Assembly: GCF_963169125.1 (NCBI RefSeq)
Contig: NC_084796.1
Coordinates: 215,081,948 to 215,145,947 of the forward strand
Source: Humulus lupulus
Taxonomy: Eukaryota > Streptophyta > Magnoliopsida > Rosales > Cannabaceae
Reading direction: 5' to 3'
Length of the DNA stretch: 64,000 nt
Made by a program: the position numbers and the translations under genes. The notes beneath the pieces are model-generated. The model saw only the letters and a program-made list of their open reading frames with translations, was not told the origin of the DNA and did no database searches. This document shows, one piece after another, positions 23,874 through 35,600 of this stretch. Positions within the stretch are counted from its first letter, which is position 1. Every line of letters begins with the position of its first letter.

Positions 23874-25189
23874 GTATGTTGCTAAATTCTTGTTTGAAAA
23901 CGATAGAAATAAGTGCGTAGGAATTATCGTTTTTAATGTCACTTTTTAACAACGTTCCCACGTATGCATGTCACATGCAAATGCACTTTTACGTTAAAAA
24001 ATATGTCTAATATTCAACCATATGACTTTTACTTGAAAACCATGCATGTAAATTAGGTATAATTTGCATTATTCTTTTGATGATTTTATATGTACATATG
24101 CATGTGTTGGAAAATATATGTAGTTTTCACCATGTGTGCATGGCCCATGCACACATGGGGTATATGAGTTGAGCACAAGAAAGTCTTATGTGATGCTAAA
24201 GAATGCTATTTGATTATGGTTATAGGATCATTGTGAAGTTTGTCAATTTTTGCTTTGCTTGGACCTGAGGTAAGGAATTTAGATAGAATTCTATTTGTTT
24301 ATGCTATGAACGGCATGATTGGCTTGTATGAATATAAATGTTATATATATGATAATGTACCATGTATGAAATTCTATTTCGATACGATATGATGATTGTA
24401 GAAATTCATGTAGTTTTCCTTGGCTTTGAGATGACTGGATTGCATGTATTTCTGTATGTTGTATGATATGTAATGGTTGTTAGCGTGTTGAACGCGACTC
24501 AACAAAAGGGTTACTAAGGATATGAAGACGTAACCCAAGTTACTAAGGATATAAAGACGTAACTCATAGGCGGACGCGTCGATGTTATTCAAGGACCAGA
24601 GTTCATGTTTACCTCAAGATGTGACATGGACAAGATAGGGGGCCATGTTCACAAAGATATGATTATAATGTTTATGATGATTATGTTATGATAATTATGT
24701 TTATAATGATGATGGTTATGATAATGATGTTTATGATGTATAACAATATATGTATTTGAATATGTTTTGTTGTGTTTGCTTGTGTATTGTTTGCAATTCC
24801 TTACTAGGCTTTTAGCTCACCTCCTTACTTTCCCTTCCAGGTAGCAAATAGGATTTCTCCTTGGCACACTTGGTGGTGCGGGGAGTTCCAACGTCAGGGT
24901 GTGTATGGCATGGGGGTACCCTATGGGAGAGAAAACGATCATCTTAACGCCAATTTCTAAAGAATAATATGTTTATTTTTTGACTTTTCAGAACTTATCA
25001 GTGGGACTTGAACTTTATTTATTTTTTAAAATGTTGCACATAACTATTATTTTTATCTTTAACTATTGGGCCCAACTTGCATGTTTTAGCAAAGGCCCCA
25101 TTGAGATTTTTCAAATAATAAGTGGCTTTCTTCTATAAGCTTATGAGTATGCAAATGTTTTACAGAGTATTAGATTAGGGCGTTTTACA

Positions 25190-25707
25190 ATGTGTTTATC
25201 ATGGGTTAGTTGAATATTTGTACTTTGTTTTATGGTTGAATTGAATGGGTTAAGCTTGATTGAATACCACTATTGCTATATGTTCCTTTGGTTCTCTTGC
25301 TGAGCCTTGGCTCATCGGAGCTACATGGTGCAAGTAAAGGTAAAAGGAAGTTGGACCAACCATGAGTTGGAGAGCTCTGGGGGCGAGGTGTACATTGCTT
25401 GCTGCTCGTCTGCCACGGTTGAGGAAAAGTACAGGGACAGAGCCTTAAAATTTTTATTTTGTAATTAGAGTGGCTTTTGGTTGTATAAAACTTTTGAGAG
25501 TTGTAAATTATCACTTATACCCTGTTTTTGGGATCCTGTGTATTAAAAATCAGCTTTAGTGAAAACTAATTTTTTATGTTCAAAATATTTTAACCCTAAC
25601 CTGATGATTGACCTTAGGATCACATTTTTATTCAAATAAATTGATTAGCGAGTCTTGCACTATTTCAAATACACAGTGTAACGGTCTTGGTTATCCAAGG
25701 CGTTACA
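25190..25707 (+). repeat. Truncated 5' LTR of gypsy copy A
   Basis: Only the last ~520 bp of the LTR remain, matching 36430-36912 and 56740-57204. It ends GGCGTTACA at 25707. The left part is missing where LTR family C abuts. Confidence 0.88.
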
Positions 25708-25710
25708 ACT

Positions 25711-25722
25711 TGGTATCAGAGT
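25711..25722 (+). other. Primer binding site of copy A (initiator-Met type)
   Basis: TGGTATCAGAG lies three bases after the LTR end. It is complementary to the 3' end of tRNA-iMet. Confidence 0.88.
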
Positions 25723-26093
25723 AGTCTAGGTTTAAGGGTTCCTGAAGATTGGCTAGGCTTGTACACTCGCCGCTAAAGATAAGCTCGACTCACGGTTTGG
25801 TAACTGTATATATGTGATAATATGCCTAAATTTCTGAATGAAATATAAATGATTTATTGCATGATATATAGGGAGCATGAGATACTGTTAGGGTTTGGCT
25901 CTTGACTATTGTGTGGTTATGATGGGGCATGCTTATTAGCATTGCTGTTGCATGTGAATGAATAATTGAATGCTTGTTTACATCTTGATTGCATGTGGAT
26001 GGTTGAGTTTCAATGGTGGATTATGGAAAGACTGTTAACCTGTCATCATTCCCTGACCACTGAGTCATTAATTGCAGATAAACTTGGATAGCT

Positions 26094-27234
26094 ATGCGTC
26101 CAAGGCGATTTATACGACTAGCCGACATAGGGTCTGAGGCTAGAGATGATGATCAGGGCCAGAACCCTCTGCCAGTCCCTGAGAACTGGCAGCAGATATG
26201 CAAGCCCAGTTACAAAGTGAAGAAGAGCAGATCCGTCTCTTACGACAACATGCTCCATCAGGGAGTGTTGCGCCTATTTTTCCACCTGCTGTGGCATCAG
26301 CTGTACAGCCACCTGAGGTTAGGAACAGGTGGGAGCCACTATATGAGCGGTTCAGGAGACAACATCCTCCAACCTTTGAGGGAGGACCAGATCCACTGAA
26401 GGTCGAATAGTGTATGAGTATGATCACTTCATGAAAGGTAATGATAGGGTGGCCTGTACCACCTATATGCTTAGAGAGGATGCCTGTATTTGGTGGGAGG
26501 TGGCATCACAGACCAGGGATACTTCTACTTTGAGTTGGGATTGGTTCAGAGATCTGTTCAACCAGAAGTATTACAATGTTTCCATCAGCGAAGGTGAATG
26601 AATTCACAGGGCTGGTACAGGCCAGCATGACAGTTACAGAGCATGCCTTGAAGTTTGATATGCCGGCGTAGTTTGTATCAGAGTTGGTGCCTACAGATGT
26701 GGCTAGACAGGACAAGTTCATTCGGAGGCTTAATGCCATGATAGCTCAGGATGTGAGGATTACATCGATACCTGGGCAGATGACTTATGCTTAGGCTGTT
26801 GAGAAGCCTCTTACTACAGAAGAGGCAGAAAATAAGATCTGGAGGGAGAACGCTGCGAGACGGGATGTTCGCAGGGTAGTGCCTCCATCCACAGGGTTTG
26901 GTAGGGGCGGAGGCCCCAGGGATCTGAAGAGGAAGACCCCTAACACTTCGACCACTACTGGTTCTGATAGGAGGGGTTGGGGTGTTCAGGGTGGCCACCA
27001 GGGAGGCGGTGAGACATGGAGAAGTTATCTAGAGTGCACGAGATGCAGGAAGCGCCATCTGGGCGAATGTCGGGCTAAGGCTTGCTACTTGTGTGGGGTG
27101 GTGGGAAACCTCAAGAAGGATTGCCCAACAGCAAAGAAAGAGGAATCATGGAAGGTGGACAGCTTGAATCCAGCTCAAGTGTTCACCTTGACACAGGCAG
27201 AGGCCAAGGCTAGTCCCTTAATAGTGACAGGTTA
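26094..27234 (+). pseudogene. gag: Gag of gypsy copy A
   Basis: It starts at ATG 26094 (MRPRRF). A frame change near 26195 leads into a Gln/Glu-rich stretch and WEPLYERFRRQHPPTFEGG. The gag core with CTTYMLREDACIWWEVA is at about 26450-26600. A deletion relative to copy B and several frame changes and stops follow (near 26409, 26600, 26670 and 26795). From 26810 one frame is open through a Gly/Arg-rich stretch to the zinc knuckle near 27085. There CYLC...NLKKDC has Asn in place of the metal-binding His. Gag would assemble the particle; this copy cannot. Confidence 0.88.
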
Positions 27235-27235
27235 G

Positions 27236-27547
27236 CTTTCTAGTGTTGGCTCTTCTTATACTGTATTGATTGACTCTGGTGATACATATTCGTTTGTTTC
27301 TAGTAAGGTAATTGCCAGATTTTGTAGACCTAGTGAGTATTATACTGCGTGGTTTGGGACTATACTGCCTACAGGGGAACTGGTGGTTTCTAGGAGATGG
27401 GTTAGAGCACTACCAGTAGACCTGATTGAGTTGAGTATGGATGACTTTGATATGATCTTGGGGATGGATTGGCTGGTTAGATATGGGGCTACTATAGATT
27501 GTAGGAAGAAGATGGTGACTTTTGAGCCTGAAGGTGAGGATCCCTTT
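27236..27547 (+). pseudogene. Protease of gypsy copy A, interrupted
   Basis: The frame 27266-27547 holds the aspartic protease with IDSGDTYSF (catalytic Asp at 27272 intact; relatives have DSGATHSF). It also has the C-terminal signature DMILGMDWLVRYGA. The gene stops at the solo LTR inserted at 27548 and continues in the same sense at 29813 (FVFMGAMHG). A TAG at about 27233 separates it from gag. Confidence 0.88.
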
Positions 27548-29812
27548 TGTAACGCCCTGGTTACCCCAGAACAGTTACGGTGAACAGTGAACTGGAAATC
27601 TGACTCGCTACCTGAGTCCTTTGGTTAAAAACGTGATCTAAGTGTTATTATTAGGTTAAGGTGGAAAACCAGTAAAAAGGAAAGGATACATTTCACTAAG
27701 TAAATAAACTGCTCATGAGCCTTTCAAAATGTTTACAAGTAGTTTGTGATACAAAAGAGTCGCTACTGTTTTTAAATTACAGTCCCCGCCGGCCTAAACA
27801 ACAAAAATAGGCTAAACCCCTAGTCCCTCTGAGAACTCCTTGACCGTGGTGGTCAAGCGGCCCAGTATGTACACAACATCGCCCAAGCTCTCCACTCAGG
27901 GTTGGGAGAGCTTCTCTTTCCCTTTACTTGCACCACAAAGCACCCATGAGCCAAGGTCCAGCAAGAAAACATAATAAAGCATGATATAATATCTACAACG
28001 ATCATAATAACCATTCAGGACTATCAGTCCAAACAGATAGGTGACAATAGCCACAAGTCACAATAATGAGCACAACTCCCTCTAGCCATGTGACGATAGG
28101 GTCACCAGGGCTTAACTGATAAGTGGTTCTTTCATAAGTTTGATCAGGACAGGTGCATGGTGATTGGTCACCAACATAACCTTCCTCCCGACTCTAGAGT
28201 CGTAACTACGGACAACGTCCCCTAGCCATGTGACAAATAGTCACCGGGGTCATACACCTTGGCTATGAACATCTGGTCTTAGACCAGGCAAGCGCTTATA
28301 AGTTCTTCGACCTTAGGGTCGGTCCCGCATTAATGCCATAGAGCCATTTAATGCGTGTTCATCAACTTTAGAGTCGGTCCCTGACTAGTCAGTGCCATAA
28401 ACAGGTAATCAGCGTTCACTAGCATTTATTATGCAATCCATGTCCACATATATCAATTAACACGCTTCAATAGCAAACCATGCATGTCATATACCTATAC
28501 GGGGTGCAACTGTATTCATACACTGTTTTCTTACCTTAGGTTCGAGCGAGAAGTATGATAAGGACGACCCCTGAGAACGATCGATCTTTTAGTTCCTTAG
28601 TGGTTACCTAATCACAACCAATTATAACCTCCATTATTAAGAATCCATAATAATAGGGTCTTAACCTAAGCACCACCCTCGGGACCTCGAAACATGCCCA
28701 CACGGTGAGTAGATTCGATCTCGGGCCTTAAGGATTGAAACCCCAAGTCAAAAACCCTTAAAATCACTCAAGACGGGACTTAGAAGGAACAGGGTAGCGC
28801 TACAACGCTCAACCTCTAGCGCCCCAGCGCTACACTCAGAATCACCCAAGTGCCAGAAAGCCTCCTGAGGAGCACTGTAGCACCCTAAGGTGGGCGCTAT
28901 AGCGCTACCTCCAGACCCAATCTCCCCTGAACCAACCTTCTTCAACTCCTTCGATTCTAACTCGATTTCCAAGCTTCCAAATCCTATTCTTGATGCCAAA
29001 TGATCCCAAAAACCATTGTAAAACACCCAAAACATCACAAGCATGGGAACCCTAGCCAAAACTCCCAACAAAACCATGAATTCACCCTAGAAATCTCAGC
29101 TGCAAAATAAAACCAGAACAGGGCAAACCAGAGAAAACCACGGTTAGAAACTTACCCAAAGCTCGGCTTATGACGGTCTTCAATGGTGGAACACACTCCA
29201 AAACTCCCAAGGCTTGCTTCCCAAGCTTGAATCCTCAAAATTGGTTCAAAAACTACAAAGAAAAGTGAAGAGAAGAAGGTACGGGAGAACTCTTTTGCAT
29301 ACTCTGTTTTTCCACTTTCTTCTTCAGTTGTCAAAGGTTATATATATCCTAGGGGTGAAATGTCCATTTTACCCCTAGGTCAATTAATAGTTTCTAAAGA
29401 CTCCCAAGGGCATATTTGGTACTTTCCTCCTATCTCGTTATTCATAATTAACGCTCTCCAATTCTCGCTATCCTCAATAATCTCAAACACCAATAATTCA
29501 CAACCCGTTACTCTTTATCTCCCAGTAACGCTCTAATCATCAAAATCACCCCGAGACTCAACCCAAGTCCCGACACTTAAACCTGTTGTGACTAAACCGC
29601 TAATCAATATTCTAAGATCGTCTCATGTCGAATAGCTCGAACAAACCCACATCATAATGTGGTCTCAACACATATCATCGACATGCATACAATTAACATT
29701 ATATTATAATATAATTCTCATAAACATATTTAATGGCATAATTAAACAATTATGGCCCTCCCGGCCTACTAATCCAGCCATTAAACCACATTAGGGAATC
29801 CAGGGCATTACA
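27548..29812 (-). mobile_element. Solo LTR inserted in the copy A protease
   Basis: The 2265 bp LTR has the plus-strand ends TGTAACGCCC and GGGCATTACA, with perfect CCTTT duplications (27543-27547 and 29813-29817). The promoter-like TATATATA at about 29338-29349 points leftwards, so it is minus-oriented. At 28791-28910 there is a GC-rich block with repeated AGCGCT/GTAGCGCTAC palindromes. The coding frames inside (28748-29077, 29152-29334) look like chance. Confidence 0.93.
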
Positions 29813-31306
29813 CCTTTGTTTTCATGGGCGCTATGCATGGATGCCGCATACCCATGATATCAGCATTGAGGGCTAGGGACCTATTGCAGAGAGGTTGTAT
29901 AGGTTTCCTAGTTAGTGTGGTGGATACCACCAGGGCTATGCCAGTAAGGCCGGCAGAGACCAGATTTGTACGTGAGTTCTTGGATGTGTTCCCTGAAGAT
30001 TTACCAGGACTGTCGCTGCATAGAGAGATTATGTTCGTCATTGAGTTAGCGCCGGGTACTGAACTAGTGTCGAGGGCACCGTATAGGATGGCTCCAGCGG
30101 AACTGAAAGAAGTGAAGATATAGTTGCAAGAAATTCTTGATTTGGGGTTTATCAGACCTAGCTTCTCGCCATGGGTTGCTCCGATTTTGTTTGTGAAGAA
30201 GAAGGATGGGACTCTAAGAATATGTATAGACTACAGGGAGTTGAATAAGTTGACCATCAAGAATAAGTATCCCTTACCAAGGATTGATGACCTGTTCGAT
30301 CAGCTGCAGGGAAAGACAATATTCTCAATGATTGATCTTCGATCTGGTTATCACCAGCTGAGGATCAAGGATGAGGATATACCGAAGATGGCCTTCTGAA
30401 TGAGGTATGGGCATTATGAGTTCTTGTTCATGTCGTTTGGTTTGACCAATGCCCCAGCAGCATTCATGGACTTGATGAACAAGGTGTTCAAGGACTTCCT
30501 AGACCAGTTGGTGATTATCTTCATCAACGACATCTTGGTTTACTCTAGTTCAGAGGCAGAGCATGAACAACATCACCGACAGGTCTTGCAGAGACTGAGA
30601 GAGCATCGGTTGTATGCCAGTTTAAGAAGTGCGAGTTTTGGTTACCAAAAGTGACATTCCTTGGACACATTGTTAGTGAAGATGGGATAATGGTGGATCC
30701 AGCTAAGGTAGAGCAAGTGAGAGATTTGTCGAGACCAAGGAACGCCCCAGAGGTTAAGAGCTTCCTTGGATTAGCAGGGTATTACAGAAGGTTCATGGAA
30801 GGGTTCTAGAAGATTGCTGCACCGATGACAGAATTGACACGGAAGAATATGAAGTTTACTTGGTCAGATAAGTGTGAGAATAACTTCCAGGAACTGAAGC
30901 AACGGTTGATTACTGCTCCTGTGTTGAGTCTTCCTTCTGAGGGAGGGAAGTTTGTGGTATATTATGACGCATCGAGGTTGGGATTGGGATGCATGTTGAT
31001 GCAGAATGAGAAGGTTATTGCCTATGCATCAGGGCAACTGAAGGAGTATAAGCTATGATACCCTACCCATGATCTAGAATTGGCAGCGGTGGTATTCACA
31101 CTGAATGTTTGGCGACATTACCTATATGGGGAGAAATGTGAGATATACACCGACCATTAGAGCTTGAAATATTTCTTCACCCACAAGGACTTGAATATGA
31201 GGCAGAGGCATTGGCTAGAGTTGGTGAAGGACTATGATTGTGATATCCTTTACCACCCGGGGAAAGCCAATGTGGTGGCAGATGCGTTGTGTCGGAGGGG
31301 CCCATG
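29813..31306 (+). pseudogene. pol: RT and RNase H of gypsy copy A
   Basis: The protease tail passes into RT at about 30150. Signatures are [34 protein letters not shown] and [19 protein letters not shown]. The catalytic box at 30520-30531 is FIND: the first Asp of D-D is Asn (AAC at 30526). Stops stand at 30121 (TAG) and 30397 (TGA). A frame change lies near 30615 and a further TAG near 30807. RNase H follows at about 30950-31300 (YYDASRLGLGCMLMQ, with a TAG in TDH-SLKYFF near 31158). The frame ends at [14 protein letters not shown] between this point and integrase is shorter than in copy B, so there is a deletion near 31310-31370. Confidence 0.93.
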
Positions 31307-31372
31307 ACAATTATTTAGCTCGGTATAGCTCGGTTTATTACGGTATAAGGGTTGGGTTTGTGTACCGAAAGA

Positions 31373-32649
31373 TGCAGATATTAGGCAAGAGATACTTTAT
31401 GAATCCCATATTGTACCATACTCACTTCATTCAGGCACCATGAAGATGTATCAGGATCTACGAACGTTATACTGGTGGCCTGGGATGAAGAAGGATGTAG
31501 TGGAGTATGTGGCCAAGTGTTTGACCTGTCAGCAGGTGAAGTCTTAGCATCAGTGACCAGTAGGGTTGCTACAACCTTTGGGTATTCCCAAATGGAAGTG
31601 GGAGGACATTACTATGGACTTTTGTGGGTGGTTTACCCAGGACAGTGGGGTTATATGAATCAGTGTGGGTGATAGTAGACATATACAGTAAATCAGCACA
31701 CTTTCTACCAGTAAAGATGACCTATACTAAGGATCAGTATGTGGAGTTGTATGTGAGGGAGACTGTGCATCTCCATGGGGTTCCCAAGTCTATTGTATCA
31801 GATCGGGATCCCATATTTATATTCAAGTTTTGGGGTGGTTTGCAGAAGGCTACGGGGAATCAATTGAAGTTCAGTACAACCTTTCATCCTCAGACAGATG
31901 GACAATCTGAGAGGACTATTCAGGTATTCTAAGACATGCTTAGGGCATGTGTGTTGGACTTTGAGGGGTCTTGGAGTAAGTATCTCCCGTTGATTGAGCT
32001 TTTATAAAACAACAGTTATCAATAAACGATTAGGGTAGCTCCATATGAACTGTTATATGGAAGGAGATGTAGATCGCCCCTTCATTGGGATGAGATGGGT
32101 GAGAGGAAGTATTTGGGACCAGAGATGGTTCAGAAGACTAATGAGGCTATCGAGAAGATCCGAGCTTGAATGCTCGCTTCACAGAGCAGACCGAAAAGCT
32201 ACGCTGATCCTAAGCGTAGGGACGTGGAGTTCCAGGTAGGGGACCATGTGTTTCTGCGAGTCTCACCACTGCAAGGGGTGAGAAGGTTTGGGAAAAAGGG
32301 CAAGCTAAACCCTAGATTCATAGGACCTTTAGAGATCCTGGAGAGGATTGGGCTTGTGGCTTACAGATTGGCACTACCACCATCGCTATCAAGGGTTCAC
32401 CACGTATTTCACATTTCTATGCTTCGGAAGTATATCTCAGATACGACTCATGTGTTAAGGTTTTAGGATTTGGAGTTGCAGACAAATTTTTCATATGAGG
32501 AGTGACCGGTTCAGATCCTAGACAGGAAAGACTACGGAATAAGACGATTCCTCTAGTCAAAGTATTATGGAGGAATAGGAAGGTTAAGGAAGCGACCTGG
32601 GAGCTTGAGTTAGCTATATGGGATCAGTATCTCAAATTATTCAGGTAAA
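31373..32649 (+). pseudogene. Integrase and chromodomain-type tail of copy A
   Basis: The zinc-binding part (about 31415-31540, with a LTCQQVK end) has frame changes and a stop near 31545. The core is open at 31624-31932. The catalytic residues Asp 31678, Asp 31801 and Glu 31909 are all kept, with 35 residues between the last two. After a TAG at 31930 the frame breaks again. The C-terminal part is open at 32170-32466 (FQVGDHVFLRVSPLQGV, PRFIGPLEILERIG, VHHVFHISMLRKY). It is followed by a chromodomain-like end with VKVLWRNRKVKEATWELE to about 32649. Integration enzyme; inactive here because of stops. Confidence 0.9.
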
Positions 32650-32670
32650 TTTCGAGGATGAAATTATCAG

Positions 32671-32684
32671 TACGGGGGGATAGT
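32671..32684 (+). other. Polypurine tract of copy A
   Basis: cggggggatagt lies directly before the LTR starting TGTAACGACCC at 32685. Confidence 0.75.
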
Positions 32685-35600
32685 TGTAACGACCCAAAAT
32701 CGCTAATAAGGCTTAGGGCCTTGATTAGTGTGCTGGGGGGGCATAACTGGTTTATGTGTATGTATAGTTGGTTAAATGCATGACTACATAGTATGCGTGA
32801 TTAATATGATTATATGGATATATTATATGCGTGTTTATGAGTAATAGATATGCATGTGGGCCCTTTATAGCTTATAAGGACATAATTGTAATTTTGGCTC
32901 GTTCAGGCCATAAATGTGATTTATGATTGAGACCACATTATTATGTAGATATATTTGCAGCATATGGCTTGAGATGGTTCTAGTGGGCGAATTAGCGAAA
33001 TAGTCACAGCGGGGTTTAATACCCAGCTCGGGGGAGCCTAGGGGTATTTTAGGAATATAGATAAATATTTTGGGAGTTATTAGATAATGAATAAGTAGTT
33101 GGTAATTAATTTGACATAACGGGGTTAATTGGTTAATAGTAGGAACACTTGAGGAATTAGCGGGCACTGGGAGCGAAATGACTATTTTACCCCTAGAGAC
33201 AATTAGAGGATTAATAAGTTTAGAAGGGCAAAAAGGTCTTTTTAGAGGCTAAGAGATATACTCAGAAGACTTAGGAAAAGAACTAGAAGCTAACAGAATT
33301 TCCCTCCCTCACCTCCTACGCGTTTCTCTCTCACTCTCTCTAGAACTTGGGTGAAGCTTAGAGATTCGAAGGGGACCAAGCTAGGAATTGAGCTGGGGAT
33401 TTGGAGGAAAACCAAGCTGGAATTAGTCAGAGTATTATTGAGGATCTAAGCTGCACTCGAGGTATGAAATTTGTTATGAGCAAGCTAAATTTTCTGCTGA
33501 AACTATGTTGAAAACTAGAGATTGCATGAGTCTTAGTTTACTAGCTAGTTTTGGTTGAATCTGAGTGTTAATAAGAGTAAGAATTGGTTATGAGTTTGGT
33601 ATAGTGTTTAGATCAAAGGGATGGGAATTCTGGGCTTAAATTATGATTTGGCTGCTAGTTTGAGATGAAAATTTGGGGTTGGACTCATGGGAAAATGTTG
33701 AGAAAAGATAATTTTTCTATGTTTAGGGGTTCGGGTCGTGGTCCTGTTCTTCAAGCGCTGCAGACCGCATGAATTTTTTAGGCTGGGAGCCTCTGCTCAT
33801 TAGGCACACCGCAACTCGGAGGAGGGCAAGTCGCGGCCTGTGTCTCCCCATCAATGATGATTGAGCCTCTGTCCAAGGGGCGAGTTGCGACCCTAGATGG
33901 GGAATTAAGGGGAAATGGGGTTTAAGGCTCGGGATAGTCCGAGGATTCGAACCTAAGCGCTCGGGAAGATTTCTACTTCCCAGTTTAGTCGACATCGAGG
34001 TCCCCCAGGCTAGCTATTGTTTTCTAAGTAATTATTTGGATTTAGAATTGATGATTCCCATTGATGCTATGCCTAGGTTTATCGCCAAGGCTCAGGACTG
34101 ACGATCGTGCACGGGACCGTTCTTAATTCTTTGCTCAGGATTCGAGGTAAGAAAATTGAACCCCTATAGTGTCCCAAATTTTTTACTTAGCTAGATAATA
34201 GTAGTAGTTAGTATAGTTTGTAGTATGTTAGTTTCCGTGGATTTTGGTGCAAGCCGGGACTTAGTTGGAAACTCATAGCAACAGTTATGGATTTTATAAG
34301 TTTAACCTATAGTTTAGAAATATTAATTATAACATAAGGTTTGATTAATATTGCTGGTCCTAGAAATATTGTTTATTATAACCTAAGATTTAGATAGAAT
34401 TAATAAGAGCATGACACTTGTCATAATCATGTTTATTAAGGATTTAAGTATTTTTTATGAATAGATTAATTAAAAGAAAGATCTAGAAGCTTTAGAACCT
34501 TCCAGCAACTGTTAGGATTTCGTTTTAACTCGATCAAAGTTGTTTAATCAATTCAAAATATGCTGAAAAAGTGCAAATACGTGTTTGATATATCAACGTA
34601 TGCCGATATATCGCAGTTTTAGGGACCGATATATCGCCTATGGAAGATACGGAAAACACGTCGACTTCGCACGAATGAACGATCGGGGCTCAGGAAAATG
34701 GTCTAGGTGATATATCGCCCAGGGTAGGCGATATATCGCCCCTGGTGCAATTTTTTTTTAAAAGTTTGTAATTTTAATTTTAAAAATAGCCTTAACCACT
34801 TGGACCTGCCCTTGAACGATTTTGATCGAGTTCTGGGCGTCTGTTGAACGAATATTCAAATATATTTCATTTTATATTCATTTATTTATTCAAATTAAAG
34901 GGGGTTAGTTTCACTCCTTAACCTCTATAAATAGGACCTAGTACTCAGCCATTTTCTTCATTCTTCAAAGCATTCTTTAGAGCCTTCAAGTTGCCAAGGT
35001 TACTATAGAGAGAAACACTTGGGTTTTGGGTTAAAAAGTTTTTCCAAACTAAGCTTTTTCTAAACACTTGGGAAGTGAGATATAGAGTTATTTCAGTATT
35101 GAGGTATAGATCAAGTCATAAGATCATTCAATGTATTCTTATCCTTAAGTTTAGTTTTTCATAGTTCTTTAGTTTTCTTTTATTTTCTTTCAGATCCTAA
35201 CTCTTGTTTATGATTCTTGGTTAGGTGTATAAGTTTCTTGAAACTTAAGATTCTTTTCGGTAAGTTTCTACTTGGATGGTTTAGTTCTCTTTTTCACCTC
35301 TTTTCTTTAGAAACTCACCATTCTTACTGTTGGTTTTAGGAGTGTTCCAAATCCCGTTCTTGTCTCCATATCCCGGTTTTTGGTAAGGAAAATAGGATAT
35401 GTTTATGTTATGATATGTTTTATGCTATAATATGTATATGTATAAATATGTTGTAGTCCTTGGGCATATGACTTGCTTAGATAGCAAGCCCCAAGAATTT
35501 TTATCATTTTCATGATTTAGAGTTATGATTTACCTTACCTCGATTAGTAGACATAGGATCTAGATGGTTTATCATATACTATAGTGTGATCTAACCTACC

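Larger units (their letters stand above)
21316..25189 (+). mobile_element. LTR (family C), split by a solo LTR
   Basis: The right end is clear: LTR-type sequence ending TTAGGGCGTTTTACA at 25189. It has the usual R-region phrase for gypsy LTRs near 24800 (ttactaggcttttagctcacc). The left end is probably tataacacctaaac at 21316, inferred because it mirrors the right end. The duplicated flank is not seen (aataa on the left, atgtg on the right), so the boundary is uncertain. It contains the 21835-23873 insertion and low-complexity TATGAT-rich DNA at about 24650-24750. It abuts the truncated 5' LTR of gypsy copy A. Confidence 0.45.

Noticed and set aside
33723..33995. Minus-strand open frame of 90 residues
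   Set aside because: It lies in the GC-rich block of a gypsy LTR; similar openings occur in the other GC blocks without conserved protein.
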